Positions 7,936 through 18,034 of a DNA stretch of 64,000 nucleotides are shown one piece after another; position 1 is the stretch's first letter; each line of letters begins with the position of its first letter. Position numbers and translations under genes: made by a program. This DNA comes from CBDHDN01 sp965261585. Its GTDB lineage: Bacteria; Pseudomonadota; Alphaproteobacteria; UBA6615. The notes beneath the pieces were generated by a model. It did no database searches. It was not told the origin of the DNA and saw nothing but the letters and a program-made list of their open reading frames with translations. The stretch spans positions 50,526 through 114,525 of the forward strand of contig CBDHDN010000012.1 in NCBI GenBank assembly GCA_965261585.1, in the 5' to 3' direction.

Positions 7936-9006
7936 ATGGGTGAGATTCGGTCGCTGGAAGGCCTCCTGCAGCTGGCGGAGGAGAAATCCCGCGCCGGCCG
8001 GCTGGCGCGCGAGGTCGCCGCCAACGAGCTGATCGGCGGCCGCACGGACCACCTGTCCGAGGCCCGGGCCTTGGCGATGGGCAATATCCTCGCCGACCTC
8101 ATCCGCGAGACCGAGGCGGAGCTGCGGGCGCGAATCCTGACCGCCGCCAACGACATGCCATCGGCCAGGCCGCTGGCGCAGAGCCTGGCCACGGAACATG
8201 CCGGCGTCGCGGTCGACATCCTGAGCCGCAGCCCGGTTCTGCGCGACCTCGACCTGGCCGAGACGATCTACCATCGCGTGCTGGAGGACCAGCTGCCGGC
8301 AACCATGCCGGCGGTCGGCCCGGGCGTCGTCGAGCGGCTGAGCGCCCGGTCCGGGCTGACCGAGACCGCCAACGCGTTCGCCGTCGAGGTTGCCGAGCGA
8401 AGCCACGAAGACGGCCGCCTCAGGGTCCGCCTGATCGACGTGGAGTTCGCGCCGGCGGAGCGCACAGTGTGGGCGGTCGCCGCGGCCGTGCGTATGCACG
8501 CGCTGGACCACTACGAGACCGACCAGCGGTTCATCGACGACCTTGTCGAGGATGCCGGTAAGAGCCTGATCGACGAGATCCGTGGCCGGTGCGGCCGCGC
8601 CGCGGCCGTGCCGCCCCTGGTCGAGGCCCTGGCGGCGCGCGACATGATCGACGAGGTGCTGCTGCTCGAGGCGCTGGACGAGGGCCAGATTGTCCTGCTG
8701 GAGGCGCTGATCGCCGGCAGGGCGCGGGTCCGGCGGGTGCTCGTCCGCCGGCTGTTCTACGAGCCCGGCGGCGAGTGCCTGGCGATCCTGTGCCGCTGCA
8801 TGGGCGTTAGCCGCGACGGCTTCACGCGGCTGTTCGCGGCCGGCCAACCCGCCCGCGGCCGGCCCGGCAGCGGTGCCGATCTGGAACAGGCCCTGACCTG
8901 CTTCGATGGGCTGTCGGCGGCCGCGGTCGAACGTATCGTGCGCCGCTGGCGCCGCGATCCCCACTATCTGGACGGTCTGCGGCTGATCTACCAGCCCGTC
9001 CCTTGA
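7936..9006 (+). CDS. DUF2336 protein (first of two)
   Basis: 356-residue cytoplasmic, mostly helical protein of the DUF2336 family, found mainly in Alphaproteobacteria and without a known function. Recognisable family features are RLAREVAANELIG at the start, LAEDLIRETE-like helices, the segment VLRDLDLAETIYHR, and the late motif RRLFYEPGGECLAILCRCMG, which is also conserved in the neighbouring paralogue (RRLIYEPGGEGLAIGCRAIG). The start at 7936 is chosen because the conserved region begins directly after it. A second DUF2336 gene and a PAS-histidine kinase follow on the same strand, so a role in signalling is possible but is inference. Confidence 0.85.
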   Translation: MGEIRSLEGLLQLAEEKSRAGRLAREVAANELIGGRTDHLSEARALAMGNILADLIRETEAELRARILTAANDMPSARPLAQSLATEHAGVAVDILSRSPVLRDLDLAETIYHRVLEDQLPATMPAVGPGVVERLSARSGLTETANAFAVEVAERSHEDGRLRVRLIDVEFAPAERTVWAVAAAVRMHALDHYETDQRFIDDLVEDAGKSLIDEIRGRCGRAAAVPPLVEALAARDMIDEVLLLEALDEGQIVLLEALIAGRARVRRVLVRRLFYEPGGECLAILCRCMGVSRDGFTRLFAAGQPARGRPGSGADLEQALTCFDGLSAAAVERIVRRWRRDPHYLDGLRLIYQPVP

Positions 9007-9156
9007 GCCAGCGCGCACAATCCGCCGATCGGCACCGGCCCGCCAGGCGGGGGCACACTAACGCTTTGGTAAGCGGCAACTCCTACTGTCCAACGGCGGG
9101 CTACTGTGCCGGCGTTTCGGCACAGGGCGGAGGCAATTCTCAGGTACGCCCCCTCG

Positions 9157-10297
9157 ATGGATCTCCGACAGAGTATCGACGTCGACCAGTTGTTCCGCAT
9201 GGCGCGGGACAAATCCGCGGCCAGTCGGACGGATCTGGTCGAGACCATCAGCGATCTGTTCTTCGGCGGCGGCGAGCGCCTGTCCGACCGCGAACGGGCG
9301 CTGATGACCGACATCCTGCGGCAGCTGATCCACGACGTCGAGATGACCGTCCGCAAGCGGCTGGCCGAACGGCTGGCGCACCGCGACGACGCGCCGCGAG
9401 ACCTGGTCGCCACCCTGGCCAACGATGAGATCGAGGTCGCGCACCCGATCCTCGTGTACAGCGAAGTGCTGCTCGATTCCGAGCTGGTCGAGATCATCAC
9501 CCACCGCACGATGGAGCATCAGTTGGCGATCGCCATGCGCCGGTCGCTCAGTGAGAGTGTGTCCGACGCGCTCGTCCACACCGGCAACGAGACCGTCGTC
9601 GTGAAGCTGCTGGAGAACGACAGCGCCTTGATTTCCGGGGCGACAATGGCCTACCTGGTCGAGCAGTCGAAGCGGTTCGACAGCTATCAGAACCCGCTGG
9701 TGCACCGCAGCAATCTGAGCCCGGACCTCGCCAAACGCTTGTACTGGTGGGTCTCCGCCGCCCTGCGCAAGCACATCCTGGAGAATTTCGAAATCGATCC
9801 GTCGGACCTGGACGACGAGATCGAGCACTCGGTCACGGAGATCCTCGAAACCGGGGGGGCAGCCGGCAGACAGCGGCGTGTCCGCCTCACTGGGCCTGCT
9901 GGAGTCGCTCGGCGGCTCGATCCGGCCCGAGCTCTTGGTCCAGCTGTTGCGGCAGGGCGAAGTGTCGCTGTTCGAGACCCTGCTCGGCCGGCTGCTCGAC
10001 CTGCGCTCGACCATGATCAGACGCCTGATCTATGAGCCCGGCGGCGAAGGCCTGGCCATCGGTTGCCGCGCCATCGGCTTCGAGAAGCCGATGTTCGCGT
10101 CGCTATTCATCCTCAGCCGGCAATCGCGGCCGGGCGACCACGAGGTCGGGGAAGACGAGCTGAGCCAGGTACTGGAGCTCTATGACCGTATCGACAGCGG
10201 CGTCGCCGCGTCGATGCTCGATCACTGGCGCCGCGAGCCCAAATATCTCGAGCTCCAGCGACAGCTCGAGCTGCACGCCGCGCGGGCCGCGGGGTAG
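9157..10297 (+). pseudogene. DUF2336 protein (second of two), single-base frameshift
   Basis: A DUF2336 paralogue of the preceding gene, with the same layout and the motif RRLIYEPGGEGLAIGCRAIG near the C-terminus. The N-terminal two thirds (from MDLRQSIDVDQLF) run in one frame to about base 9852. The rest (MSASLGLLESLGGSIRPELL onward) continues in the next frame. The switch falls at a run of seven G residues (9853-9859); one G fewer gives a continuous 379-residue protein. A homopolymer error in the sequence or a natural mutation are both possible. It lies 8 bases upstream of the histidine kinase, suggesting co-transcription. Confidence 0.8.
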
Positions 10298-10305
10298 CCG
10301 ACGCC

Positions 10306-12226
10306 ATGACCGCCGTGACCCCGCCGGCCGAGCCCACAGCGCCGCAGCACAGCGTCGCCAGCGACGTCAGCACGCGCGCCGATGTCCATGAGGCGCATGC
10401 CGCTGCCGTCGGACCGATCTGCGTGCTCGACGTCGACGGTACCGTGCGTTTCGCCAACGGCGCCTTCGGGCCGATCGCAGAGCGCACGCTGCCATTATCC
10501 GATAGCAACGGTGTCCGGCAGTTCGCCAGCGCCCCGTGGCAGGCGATCCTTGCCGAGCTGGAGGCCAACAACGGCACGACCGTTCGCGAGTTGCCGCTCG
10601 ACTTGGGAGGCATGGATTTCCGGCTGAAGTTCTCGCGCGTCAGCGGTGCCGACGGCGCCGGCGCCGGCGCGATCGTCTGCACGACCGAGGAGATCACTCA
10701 GATCGCCGCCGCCCGCGGGCTGGCCTACCAGGCCCAGGACCGGTTCGAGGACATCGCCCGCCTGGTCTCGGACTGGGTGTGGGAATGCGACCGCAACTTC
10801 TCATTCACCTATGTGTCGCCACGGGTGCTCGATGTCCTCGACGTGCATCCGTTGGAGCTGCGCGGGCGCAACCTGTTCGAGTTCGGCCGCTTCCGCGCCG
10901 CCTCGCGCGCCGCCGCCGAACGCCTGCCGACGCCGGCAACACGCTCGCCGTTCCGCGACGAGACGTTCGAGGTCGTGCGCCGCGATGGCCGCCGCTGCCT
11001 CTTCAAGATCAGCGGCCTGCCGGTGTTCAGCGACCGCGACGGCAGCTTCCTCGGCTTCCGTGGCACGGCCAAGGACATCATGAGCGAGACCGAGGCCTGG
11101 GAGAAGGCGCTGCGCTCGCAGCAGCGGCTGACCGACGCGATCGAGTCGATCTCCGAAGGCTTTGCGCTGTTCGACAATGACGAGCGCCTGGTGCTGTGCA
11201 ACTCGCGCATGCGCCAGATGTACAAGCGCCACGCACACCTCCTGACGCCGCCGCTCGTTTGCCGAGCTGGCCCGCGCCGGTATCGACGACGAGGCCGACA
11301 CGCTGGGCCGCCCCGTGGAGGAGTGGCTGGCCGAGCGCATGCGACAGCTGCAGACCGGCCGTTCGGCGACCGAGGCCCGGGTCGGCGACCGCTGGATCAG
11401 GGTCAGCGACCACCGGACCGCCGACGGCGACACGGTCAGCGTGCGCACCGACATCACCGAGCTGAAGCGGCGCGAGCAGGCGCTCGTCGCGGCCAAGGAA
11501 GAGGCGGAGCTCGCCAACCGCACGAAGTCCGAGTTCCTGGCCAACATGAGCCATGAGCTGCGCACGCCGCTAAACGCCATCATCGGCTTTGGCCAGATCC
11601 TGCGCGACGAGCTGTTCGGCCCCCTGGGCAGCGACCGTTATCGCGAATATACCGGCGACATTCACGACAGCGCCCACCACCTGCTGAATATCATCAACGA
11701 CATTCTCGACGTCTCGAAGGCCGAAGCCGGCAAGCTCGACCTGTCCGAAGACCGCGTGGACATCCGCAACACGATCGCCAGCGCCGTGCGCCTCGTGCGC
11801 GACCGGGCCACCGAGGGGGCCCTCCACCTCAAGCAGACGATCGCCGAGCCGCTGCCGGTCCTGCTCGCCGACGAGCGCAAGGTCAAGCAGGTGCTGCTCA
11901 ACCTGCTGTCGAACGCCATCAAGTTCACGCCAGCGGGCGGCGACATCGGCATCAGCGTCAGCATTGCCGACAGCGGCAACCTGGCCATCGCCGTCAGCGA
12001 TACGGGCATCGGCATGGACAAGCAGCAGGTGCAGATCGCGCTGACCAAGTTCGGGCAGGTCGACAGCGCCCTCAGCCGCTCGCACGCCGGCACCGGGCTC
12101 GGCCTGCCGCTGTGCAGCGCGCTCGTCGAGCTGCATGGCGGCAGCCTGACGATCGACAGCACCCCCCGCGAAGGCACGATGGTGCGCGTGGAATTCCCGG
12201 CCGAGCGCCTGGACTGGCCGAAGTAG
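10306..12226 (+). pseudogene. PAS-domain histidine kinase, single-base frameshift
   Basis: Cytoplasmic hybrid-free sensor kinase of about 639 residues if one frame change is repaired. It has an N-terminal PAS-like region, a second PAS domain (about residues 145-260, DRFEDIARLVSDWVWECDRN onward), a third PAS segment, then a HisKA domain with the phospho-acceptor His in FLANMSHELRTPLNAIIGFG and a HATPase domain with the N box LLNLLSNAIKFTP and G boxes DTGIGM and GTGLGLPL. The frame changes near base 11256, inside the third PAS segment (codons around LLTPP and then SFAELARAG). Removing one base restores the frame. There are no transmembrane helices, so the signal is cytoplasmic. No response regulator gene is adjacent; pgk follows convergently. 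Confidence 0.82.
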
Positions 12227-12230
12227 GTCC

Positions 12231-13418
12231 CTACGACTGCAAGGCGGCGACGCCCGGCAGGGCCTTGCCTTCGAGCCATTCGAGGAACGCGCCGCCGGCC
12301 GTCGAGACGTAAGTCAGGCGGTCGATAACGCCGGCGTGGCGCAGCGCGGCGACGGTGTCGCCGCCGCCGGCGACCGACGTCAGTTGTCCGGCCGCCGTCT
12401 GTGCGGCGACCCGTTCGGCGACCGCGGTCGTCGCCGCGTCGAACGGCGCCACCTCGAACGCGCCGAGCGGGCCGTTCCAGACGAGCGTGCGGCACTTGGC
12501 CAGACGGTCGGCGAGCTCGCGCACCGTCTGCGGCCCGACGTCCAGGATCATCTGGTCCGCCGGTACGGCGTCGATGGCGACAGTCGTCGTGGGCGTGCCC
12601 GCGGCCAGCGCCGCGGCGACGACCGAGTCGGTCGGCAGCATGATCTCGCAATCGCCCGCCTCGTCCGTGATCCGCCGCGCGGTCGCCGCCATGTCGTGCT
12701 CGCACAGCGAGCGCCCGACGGCCACGCCACGGGCGTTGAGGAACGTGTTCGCCATGCCGCCGCCGATGATCAGTACGTCGACCCTGCGGATCAAGTTGCC
12801 CAGCAGCGCAAGCTTCGTCGAGATCTTGGCGCCGCCGACAATGGCGGCGACGGGCCGGGCGGGCGATTCCAGGGCGACGCCCAGGGCCTCCAGCTCCTCC
12901 TGCATCAGGCGCCCGGCCGCCGCCGGCAGCAGATGCGCCACCGCCTCGGTCGAGGCGTGGGCGCGATGGGCGGCGGAGAAGGCGTCGTTGACGTAGACGT
13001 CGCCGAACGACGCCAGCTGCCGTGCGAAGGCGGCGTCATTCGCTTCCTCCCCGGGATCGAAGCGCAAATTCTCCAGGACGATGACGTCGCCATTGGCGAG
13101 CCGAGCCACCGCGGCGGCGGCGGCGGCGCAGTCCGGCGCGAAGCCGACGGCGATGTCGCCGAGGCTCGCGGCCAGGGCGGCGGCGGCGGGCTCGAGCGAC
13201 AGCGCCGGCACGACCTCGCCCTTGGGCCGGCCGAAATGCGAGACGACGACGACGACGCGCGCGCCCTTGCCCACGAGCTCTCGGACGGTCGGCGCCAGCC
13301 GGTCGAGCCGGGTCGTGTTGGTCACCCGGCCGTCGCGCATGGGCACGTTCAAATCGGCTCGCAGCAGCACCCGCTTGCCGGCAACGTCGATGTCATCGAG
13401 AGTGCGGAAGCCGCTCAT
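12231..13418 (-). CDS. pgk: phosphoglycerate kinase
   Basis: 395-residue glycolytic/gluconeogenic enzyme that transfers phosphate between 1,3-bisphosphoglycerate and ADP in the cytoplasm. N-domain signatures include GKRVLLRADLNVPMRDGRV and VVVVSHFGRPKG. The substrate-binding stretch DVYVNDAFSAAHRAHAST and the hinge VAAIVGGAKISTKLALL follow. The C-terminal nucleotide-binding loop is SVAGGGDTVAALRHAG. Length is normal. The start at 13418 fits the standard N-terminus. It is not next to gap, fba or other glycolytic genes here. Confidence 0.97.
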   Translation of the reverse strand: MSGFRTLDDIDVAGKRVLLRADLNVPMRDGRVTNTTRLDRLAPTVRELVGKGARVVVVVSHFGRPKGEVVPALSLEPAAAALAASLGDIAVGFAPDCAAAAAAVARLANGDVIVLENLRFDPGEEANDAAFARQLASFGDVYVNDAFSAAHRAHASTEAVAHLLPAAAGRLMQEELEALGVALESPARPVAAIVGGAKISTKLALLGNLIRRVDVLIIGGGMANTFLNARGVAVGRSLCEHDMAATARRITDEAGDCEIMLPTDSVVAAALAAGTPTTTVAIDAVPADQMILDVGPQTVRELADRLAKCRTLVWNGPLGAFEVAPFDAATTAVAERVAAQTAAGQLTSVAGGGDTVAALRHAGVIDRLTYVSTAGGAFLEWLEGKALPGVAALQS

Positions 13419-13529
13419 GGTCTGCCTCGCCTCAGTACGCGTTCGCCGGACGCGTTGCACAGGCGCCATCGATTTGCAAGCGGCCACCGCCGCGCTATAT
13501 GCAGGGTTGGGCCATATGCAGGAAGTGGC

Positions 13530-14570
13530 ATGACACTTGCCCATCGCCTTGCCTACACCCTGGGTCAGGGGGCCAAGTTCTCGTGGTACTACAGCCAGTA
13601 CCGCGTGGCCCAGCGCTTCACCGACACGGCCGTGCGGCGCGACGAGGTGCCCGAGGGCCTGCCGGACAGGCAGCGCCTGCTGCGCGGGCTGTTCGCCCTG
13701 TTCCGCCGCGACCTCGCCAATATCGAGCGCGGCTATTACAGCCTGCCGCACGATCTGGTCGTGCGCCCCGACGCGCTGTTGCGGACGAGCCGGCGGTTTT
13801 TCAACGATTTGTCCGCGGTCAACGTGCGCCGCCGGCTGCGGCGCCGCGGCCGCAACGTGTCGACATCCCTCGACGTCGATGCGGGCACCTATCCGCGCTA
13901 CTACCGGCAGGCGTTTCACGATCAGACCGACGGCTATCTGTCCGACCGCTCGGCGGCGCTGTACGACTATCAGGTCGAGGTCCTGTTCACCGGCGGCGCC
14001 GATGTCATGCGGCGCCAGGCGCTGGTGCCGCTATATCACTTTCTGAACGCGCGGCCGGCCGGCCCGACGCGGCTCGTCGACGTCGGTTGCGGCACCGGCC
14101 GCTTCCTGAGCTTCGTCAAGGCCAACCACGGCGCCGTCGAGGCCGTCGGCTTCGACCTCAGCCCGCACTATCTCCGGCAGGCCCGCCGCACGCTGCGGCC
14201 GTGGGTGGATGTGCGGCTCGGCCAGGGCCAGGCCGAGGCGCTGCCGCTGGCCGACGCTTGCGTCGATGTCGTCGCCTGCACGTTCCTGTTCCATGAGCTG
14301 CCGCGGGCGATCCGCGCGCGCGCGGTCGCCGAAATGGCCCGCGTGCTGCGGCCCGGCGGCCGCGTCCTGTTCGTCGAGACCGTGCAGCGCGGCGACGTGC
14401 CCGACTTCGACGGGCTCTTGAGTCTGTTCCCGCTCGCCTACCACGAGCCCTACTACGCCGACTATGTCAGCACCGACGTCGCGGAGCAGTTCACCGCGGC
14501 GGGCTTCGTGCTGGCGAGCACGGACATCGCGTTTCTCAGCAAGGTGTCGGTGTTCGACAAGCCGGCGTAA
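13530..14570 (+). CDS. class I SAM-dependent methyltransferase
   Basis: 346-residue protein with a long N-terminal region (about 180 residues, rich in Tyr and Arg) followed by a class I methyltransferase domain. The SAM-binding motif is RLVDVGCGTGRFL, the acidic strand is AVGFDLSPHYL, and VVACTFLFHELPRAIR and MARVLRPGGRVLFVE correspond to motifs III-IV and post-IV of the ubiE/type 11 group. The substrate is unknown. The N-terminal part (YYSLPHDLVVRPDALLRTSR) recurs in a proteobacterial family of uncharacterised methyltransferases. It is divergent from pgk, 111 bases apart. Confidence 0.85.
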   Translation: MTLAHRLAYTLGQGAKFSWYYSQYRVAQRFTDTAVRRDEVPEGLPDRQRLLRGLFALFRRDLANIERGYYSLPHDLVVRPDALLRTSRRFFNDLSAVNVRRRLRRRGRNVSTSLDVDAGTYPRYYRQAFHDQTDGYLSDRSAALYDYQVEVLFTGGADVMRRQALVPLYHFLNARPAGPTRLVDVGCGTGRFLSFVKANHGAVEAVGFDLSPHYLRQARRTLRPWVDVRLGQGQAEALPLADACVDVVACTFLFHELPRAIRARAVAEMARVLRPGGRVLFVETVQRGDVPDFDGLLSLFPLAYHEPYYADYVSTDVAEQFTAAGFVLASTDIAFLSKVSVFDKPA

Positions 14571-14634
14571 GCGGCGGGGGCCGGCTGTCTGGCAATCACG
14601 ACGTGTCCAACCCGTCATGTGAGAGGCACATCTC

Positions 14635-14725
14635 CCCTTCCGGGTCATTCGCGGGCGTGATCCGCGAATCCAGGAATACTGCGGCGAAGCGCTGGATTGC
14701 CGGATCAAGTCCGGCAATGACGATC
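14635..14725. repeat. dispersed palindromic intergenic repeat, family 1
   Basis: The 260-base gap between the methyltransferase and upp holds a palindrome-rich element. It shares the blocks TCATTCGCGGGC, CCGCGAATCCAGGA and GCTGGATTGCC, in the same order and spacing, with a second copy at 32354-32430. This is REP-like intergenic DNA typical of alphaproteobacterial genomes. Confidence 0.6.
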
Positions 14726-14830
14726 AGTGAAGGCTCGGTTTCGCGGCGTGGCCGACGGCCAAACCGGACAGCAGCGGCACAAGGCCGAGGACGACGCAAG
14801 AAGCGTACCCGACCCGCCGGCGGGTACCTC

Positions 14831-15481
14831 CTACTTCGTGCCGAACACCCGGTCGCCGGCGTCGCCGAGGCCGGGGACGATGTAGGCGTGCTCGTTCAGG
14901 TGGCTGTCCAGGGCGGCGGTGTAGACCGGCACGTCGGGGTGGTGCTCCTGGAAAACCGCCATGCCCTCGGGCGCCGCGACCAGGGCCATGAAGCGGATGT
15001 CCGTGTCGGCGATGTGGTGCTTGTTGAGCACGTCGACGGCGGCGACGGCCGAATAGCCGGTCGCCAGCATCGGGTCGACGAGCAGGAAGACGCGGCCGTC
15101 GGGGTTGGGCAGCTTGACGTAGTACTCGACCGGCCGCTTGGTCGCTGGGTCGCGGTAGAGGCCGACATGGCCCTCGGGCGCCGTCGGGATCAGCTCGTGC
15201 AGCCCTTCGACCATGCCGAGGCCGGCGCGCAGGATCGAGACGATGGCGAAGTGCTTGGGATGAATGACCGGGCCGTCGATGCGGGTCAGCGGCGTCTCGA
15301 TGGGGCGTGTCGTCATCGGCATCTCGCGCGTGATCTCATAGCCCATCAGCAGCGAGATCTCCTTCAGCAGCAGCCGGAACTGCACCGTCGGCGTCTCCTT
15401 GTTGCGCATGTGCGTGAGCTTGTGGGTGATCAGCGGATGGTCGAGAATGTGCAGGTTGGGAAATTCGGGATGTGACAGCAT
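14831..15481 (-). CDS. upp: uracil phosphoribosyltransferase
   Basis: 216-residue salvage enzyme converting uracil and PRPP to UMP. The family's markers are visible: an N-terminal HPEFPNLHILDHPLITHKLT, the FAIVSILRAGLGMVEG segment, the PRPP-binding loop LLVDPMLATGYSA, and the C-terminal uracil-binding stretch NEHAYIVPGLGDAGDRVFGT. The start at 15481 gives the usual N-terminus. It is the last of three salvage genes on this strand (deoA, add, upp), separated from add by 125 bases that contain a small palindrome. Confidence 0.96.
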   Translation of the reverse strand: MLSHPEFPNLHILDHPLITHKLTHMRNKETPTVQFRLLLKEISLLMGYEITREMPMTTRPIETPLTRIDGPVIHPKHFAIVSILRAGLGMVEGLHELIPTAPEGHVGLYRDPATKRPVEYYVKLPNPDGRVFLLVDPMLATGYSAVAAVDVLNKHHIADTDIRFMALVAAPEGMAVFQEHHPDVPVYTAALDSHLNEHAYIVPGLGDAGDRVFGTK

Positions 15482-15545
15482 CGGCGGGTTCCGGTGTTTG
15501 CGTGGCGCGTCGCTGGGCCTGCGCTGTGTACTCCACCGCCCCCGA

Positions 15546-15590
15546 ACTGTCATCCTCGGGCTTGTCCGCACAAGGCCGAGGATGACGCGT
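15546..15590. repeat. short palindromic intergenic repeat
   Basis: Between upp and add the sequence GTCATCCTCGGGCTTGTCCG is followed by an inverted counterpart, AGGCCGAGGATGAC. This is another REP-like palindrome of the type scattered through the intergenic spaces of this window, and it could also act as a transcript-end hairpin. Confidence 0.5.
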
Positions 15591-15606
15591 GGGGGTAGTT
15601 CTCCCG

Positions 15607-16584
15607 CTACAGCCCCGCCCGCTCGAGGATCGCTGCGCGCGTGGCGGCGGGGGCGAAGCCGGCCTCGATCGCCGTGGCCGTAATGGCGCCGAGCGCGGCG
15701 TCGTCGAGGCCGAAATGTTCGGCGGCAAGCGCATACTCGCGGCCGACCGAGGTGTGGAAATAGGGCGGGTCGTCGGCGTTCAGCGTGACCCGGCAACCCG
15801 CGGCCAGGAGGCGCGGGAACGGGTGCTGCGCATAGTCGGCATAGACCTTGGTCGCGATGTTGCTCGTCGGGCAGCATTCCAGGACGACGCCGCGCGCCGC
15901 CAGCTCGTCGACCAGGGCCCGATCCTCGATCGCCCGCACGCCGTGGCCGAGGCGGGAAACCGGCAGGTGTTCCAGCGCCGCGCGCACGCTCTCCGGCCCG
16001 CCGAACTCGCCGGCATGCACGGTCGTCGGCAGGCCGGCTTCGTCGGCCAGCCGGAAGGCCGGCGCGAACGCGGCGGGCGTGTGGCTCGCCTCGTCGCCAC
16101 CCATGCCGAAGCCGACGACCAGCGGATGCGGCTCGTCGACCACCTGGCGCGCCACCTCGACGGCGCGTTCGGGCCCGAAATGGCGCACGCAGGTCGGCAC
16201 GATGAAGCCCTCGATCGCATACTCGGCGCGGGCGTCGTCGATGCCCTGGGCGATGCCGGCGACATGCTCGCCATAGGTCATGCCGGTGGCGGCGGCGTGG
16301 TCGGGCGAGGAGAACATCTCGCAATAGACGACGCCTTCCGCGGCCGAGCGCGCGAGGTAGTCGTAGGTCACGTCGCGGTAGTCCGCCGGCGTCACGATGA
16401 CGCTCGACGCCGTGTCGTAGACCGTCAGGAAATGGGAGAAGTCGTGCCAGTTGAACGTGTCGTCGTCACTGAACAGGTCCTCGGGCAGGGCGACATGGTT
16501 ACGCGCCGCCAGACGCCGGACCAGCGCCGGCGTCGCCGTGCCTTCGAGATGGACGTGCAACTCGGCCTTCGGGATGCCGGTCAC
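15607..16584 (-). CDS. add: adenosine deaminase
   Basis: 325-residue zinc enzyme that deaminates adenosine or deoxyadenosine to inosine or deoxyinosine. The metal-binding motif HVHLEG is at residues 10-15, the catalytic segment TVHAGEFGG carries the zinc His and the proton-transfer Glu, LGHGVRAIED follows, and the C-terminal LNADDPPYF supplies the last zinc ligand. All residues expected for an active deaminase are present. The start codon overlaps the end of deoA by 4 bases (ATGA), so the two are translationally coupled. Confidence 0.95.
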   Translation of the reverse strand: MTGIPKAELHVHLEGTATPALVRRLAARNHVALPEDLFSDDDTFNWHDFSHFLTVYDTASSVIVTPADYRDVTYDYLARSAAEGVVYCEMFSSPDHAAATGMTYGEHVAGIAQGIDDARAEYAIEGFIVPTCVRHFGPERAVEVARQVVDEPHPLVVGFGMGGDEASHTPAAFAPAFRLADEAGLPTTVHAGEFGGPESVRAALEHLPVSRLGHGVRAIEDRALVDELAARGVVLECCPTSNIATKVYADYAQHPFPRLLAAGCRVTLNADDPPYFHTSVGREYALAAEHFGLDDAALGAITATAIEAGFAPAATRAAILERAGL

Positions 16585-17933
16585 AGGTCCTCCTCACCGA
16601 GCCGGCGGGCGACGATCGGTGAAGCGTCCGGCGCGTCGCCCAGGGTGAACGCCGCGCGTACGGCATCGGCGGCGGCGGCTGCCGCGGCATCGTCGCGGGC
16701 CAACACCGTGGCGAGCGGCCGGCCGGGCCCGACGTCGGCGCCGATCGCGGCCACTGCGACGAGGCCGACGGCGTGGTCGACGGCCTGGTCCGCCCGGGTC
16801 CGGCCGCCGCCGAGCCCGACGACGGCAACGCCGAGCCGGCGCACCTCGATCGCCGCGACCGTGCCCGGCGCATCGGGCGTCACCGCCAGGCGGACCGGCG
16901 CCGCCGGCAGGTAGGCCTCCGGCTTCTCCAGGAAATCGGCCGGGCCGCCGAGGGCGACGACCATCTTGGCGAACCGCTCCGCCGCGGCGCCGGACGCAAG
17001 CGCCTCTTCGATGCGCGCCGTCGCAGCGTCCGTGTCAGGCGCCCGGCCGCCGAGCACCAGGATCTCGGCGCACAGGGCCACCGTGACCTCGTGCAGGCGG
17101 GGGTCGCGGGCGCCGCCGGTCAGGTAGGCGACGGCCTCGGCCACCTCGACGGCGTTGCCGGCGGTCGTGCCGAGCACCTGGTTCATATCGGTCAGCAGCG
17201 CCGCCGTCTTCATGCCGGCGCCGTTGCCGACGGCGACGATGCTGCGGGCGAACTCCATGGCGTCGTCCATGGTCGGCACGAAGGCGCCGGAGCCGAACTT
17301 CACGTCCATGGCCAGGGCGCCGAGGCCGGCGGCGAGCTTTTTCGACAGGATCGAGGCGGTGATCAGCGGGATCGATTCGACCGTCGCCGTGACGTCGCGG
17401 ATCGCGTAGAGCCGCCGGTCGGCCGGCGCCAAATCGGCGGTCTGGCCGATGATCGCGCAGCCGGCCGCGCGCACCGTCGCGCGGAACGTCGCCAGATCCG
17501 GCGCCGTCTTGTAGCCGGCGATTGCATCGAGCTTGTCGAGGGTGCCGCCGGTGTGGCCGAGGCCGCGGCCCGAGATCATCGGCACGTAGGCGCCGCAGGC
17601 GGCCAGGATCGGCGCCAGCATCAGGCTCACCTTGTCGCCGACGCCGCCGGTGGAATGCTTGTCGACGACCGGGCCGTCCAGCCCCTCGCCGGCCCAGTCG
17701 AGCACGTCGCCGGAGCGCGTCATCGCCCGGGTCAGCGCCACCCGCTCGGCCATGGTCATGCCACGGAAGAACACCGCCATGGCCAGCGCCGCGACCTGGC
17801 CGTCGGTGATCGAGGCGTCGGTGATGCCGTCGACCAGGAACGCGATCTCCGCGTCATCGAGGACGAGGCCGTCGCGCTTCTTGCGAATCAGCTCCTGCGG
17901 CAGAAACCGCGGCGCCGCCGGGTTACTCGCCAT
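16581..17933 (-). CDS. deoA: thymidine phosphorylase
   Basis: 450-residue enzyme that splits thymidine (and deoxyuridine) with phosphate into the base and deoxyribose 1-phosphate. Visible motifs are the N-terminal LIRKKRDG, the phosphate-binding VDKHSTGGVGDKVSL, and the pyrimidine-nucleoside phosphorylase signature SGRGLGHTGGTLDKLDAI. Then come DVTATVESIPLITASILSKK and MDVKFGSGAF. Length is standard. It begins the deoA-add-upp run and is divergent from the pentapeptide gene, with about 100 bases between them that probably hold both promoters. Confidence 0.96.
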   Translation of the reverse strand: MASNPAAPRFLPQELIRKKRDGLVLDDAEIAFLVDGITDASITDGQVAALAMAVFFRGMTMAERVALTRAMTRSGDVLDWAGEGLDGPVVDKHSTGGVGDKVSLMLAPILAACGAYVPMISGRGLGHTGGTLDKLDAIAGYKTAPDLATFRATVRAAGCAIIGQTADLAPADRRLYAIRDVTATVESIPLITASILSKKLAAGLGALAMDVKFGSGAFVPTMDDAMEFARSIVAVGNGAGMKTAALLTDMNQVLGTTAGNAVEVAEAVAYLTGGARDPRLHEVTVALCAEILVLGGRAPDTDAATARIEEALASGAAAERFAKMVVALGGPADFLEKPEAYLPAAPVRLAVTPDAPGTVAAIEVRRLGVAVVGLGGGRTRADQAVDHAVGLVAVAAIGADVGPGRPLATVLARDDAAAAAAADAVRAAFTLGDAPDASPIVARRLGEEDL

Positions 17934-18034
17934 AGCGCCTACCGTGCAGGCGTAACCGCATGCTTCCCCCCTTTAAATCAATGTGTTAGCACAAGCCGTC
18001 CGTTCACATCCATAGCGAACAAACATCTTCTCCA

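Noticed and set aside
12336..13529. Upstream extension of the methyltransferase frame antisense to pgk
   Set aside because: The extension lies opposite pgk and has no conserved sequence; the methyltransferase N-terminus is at 13530.
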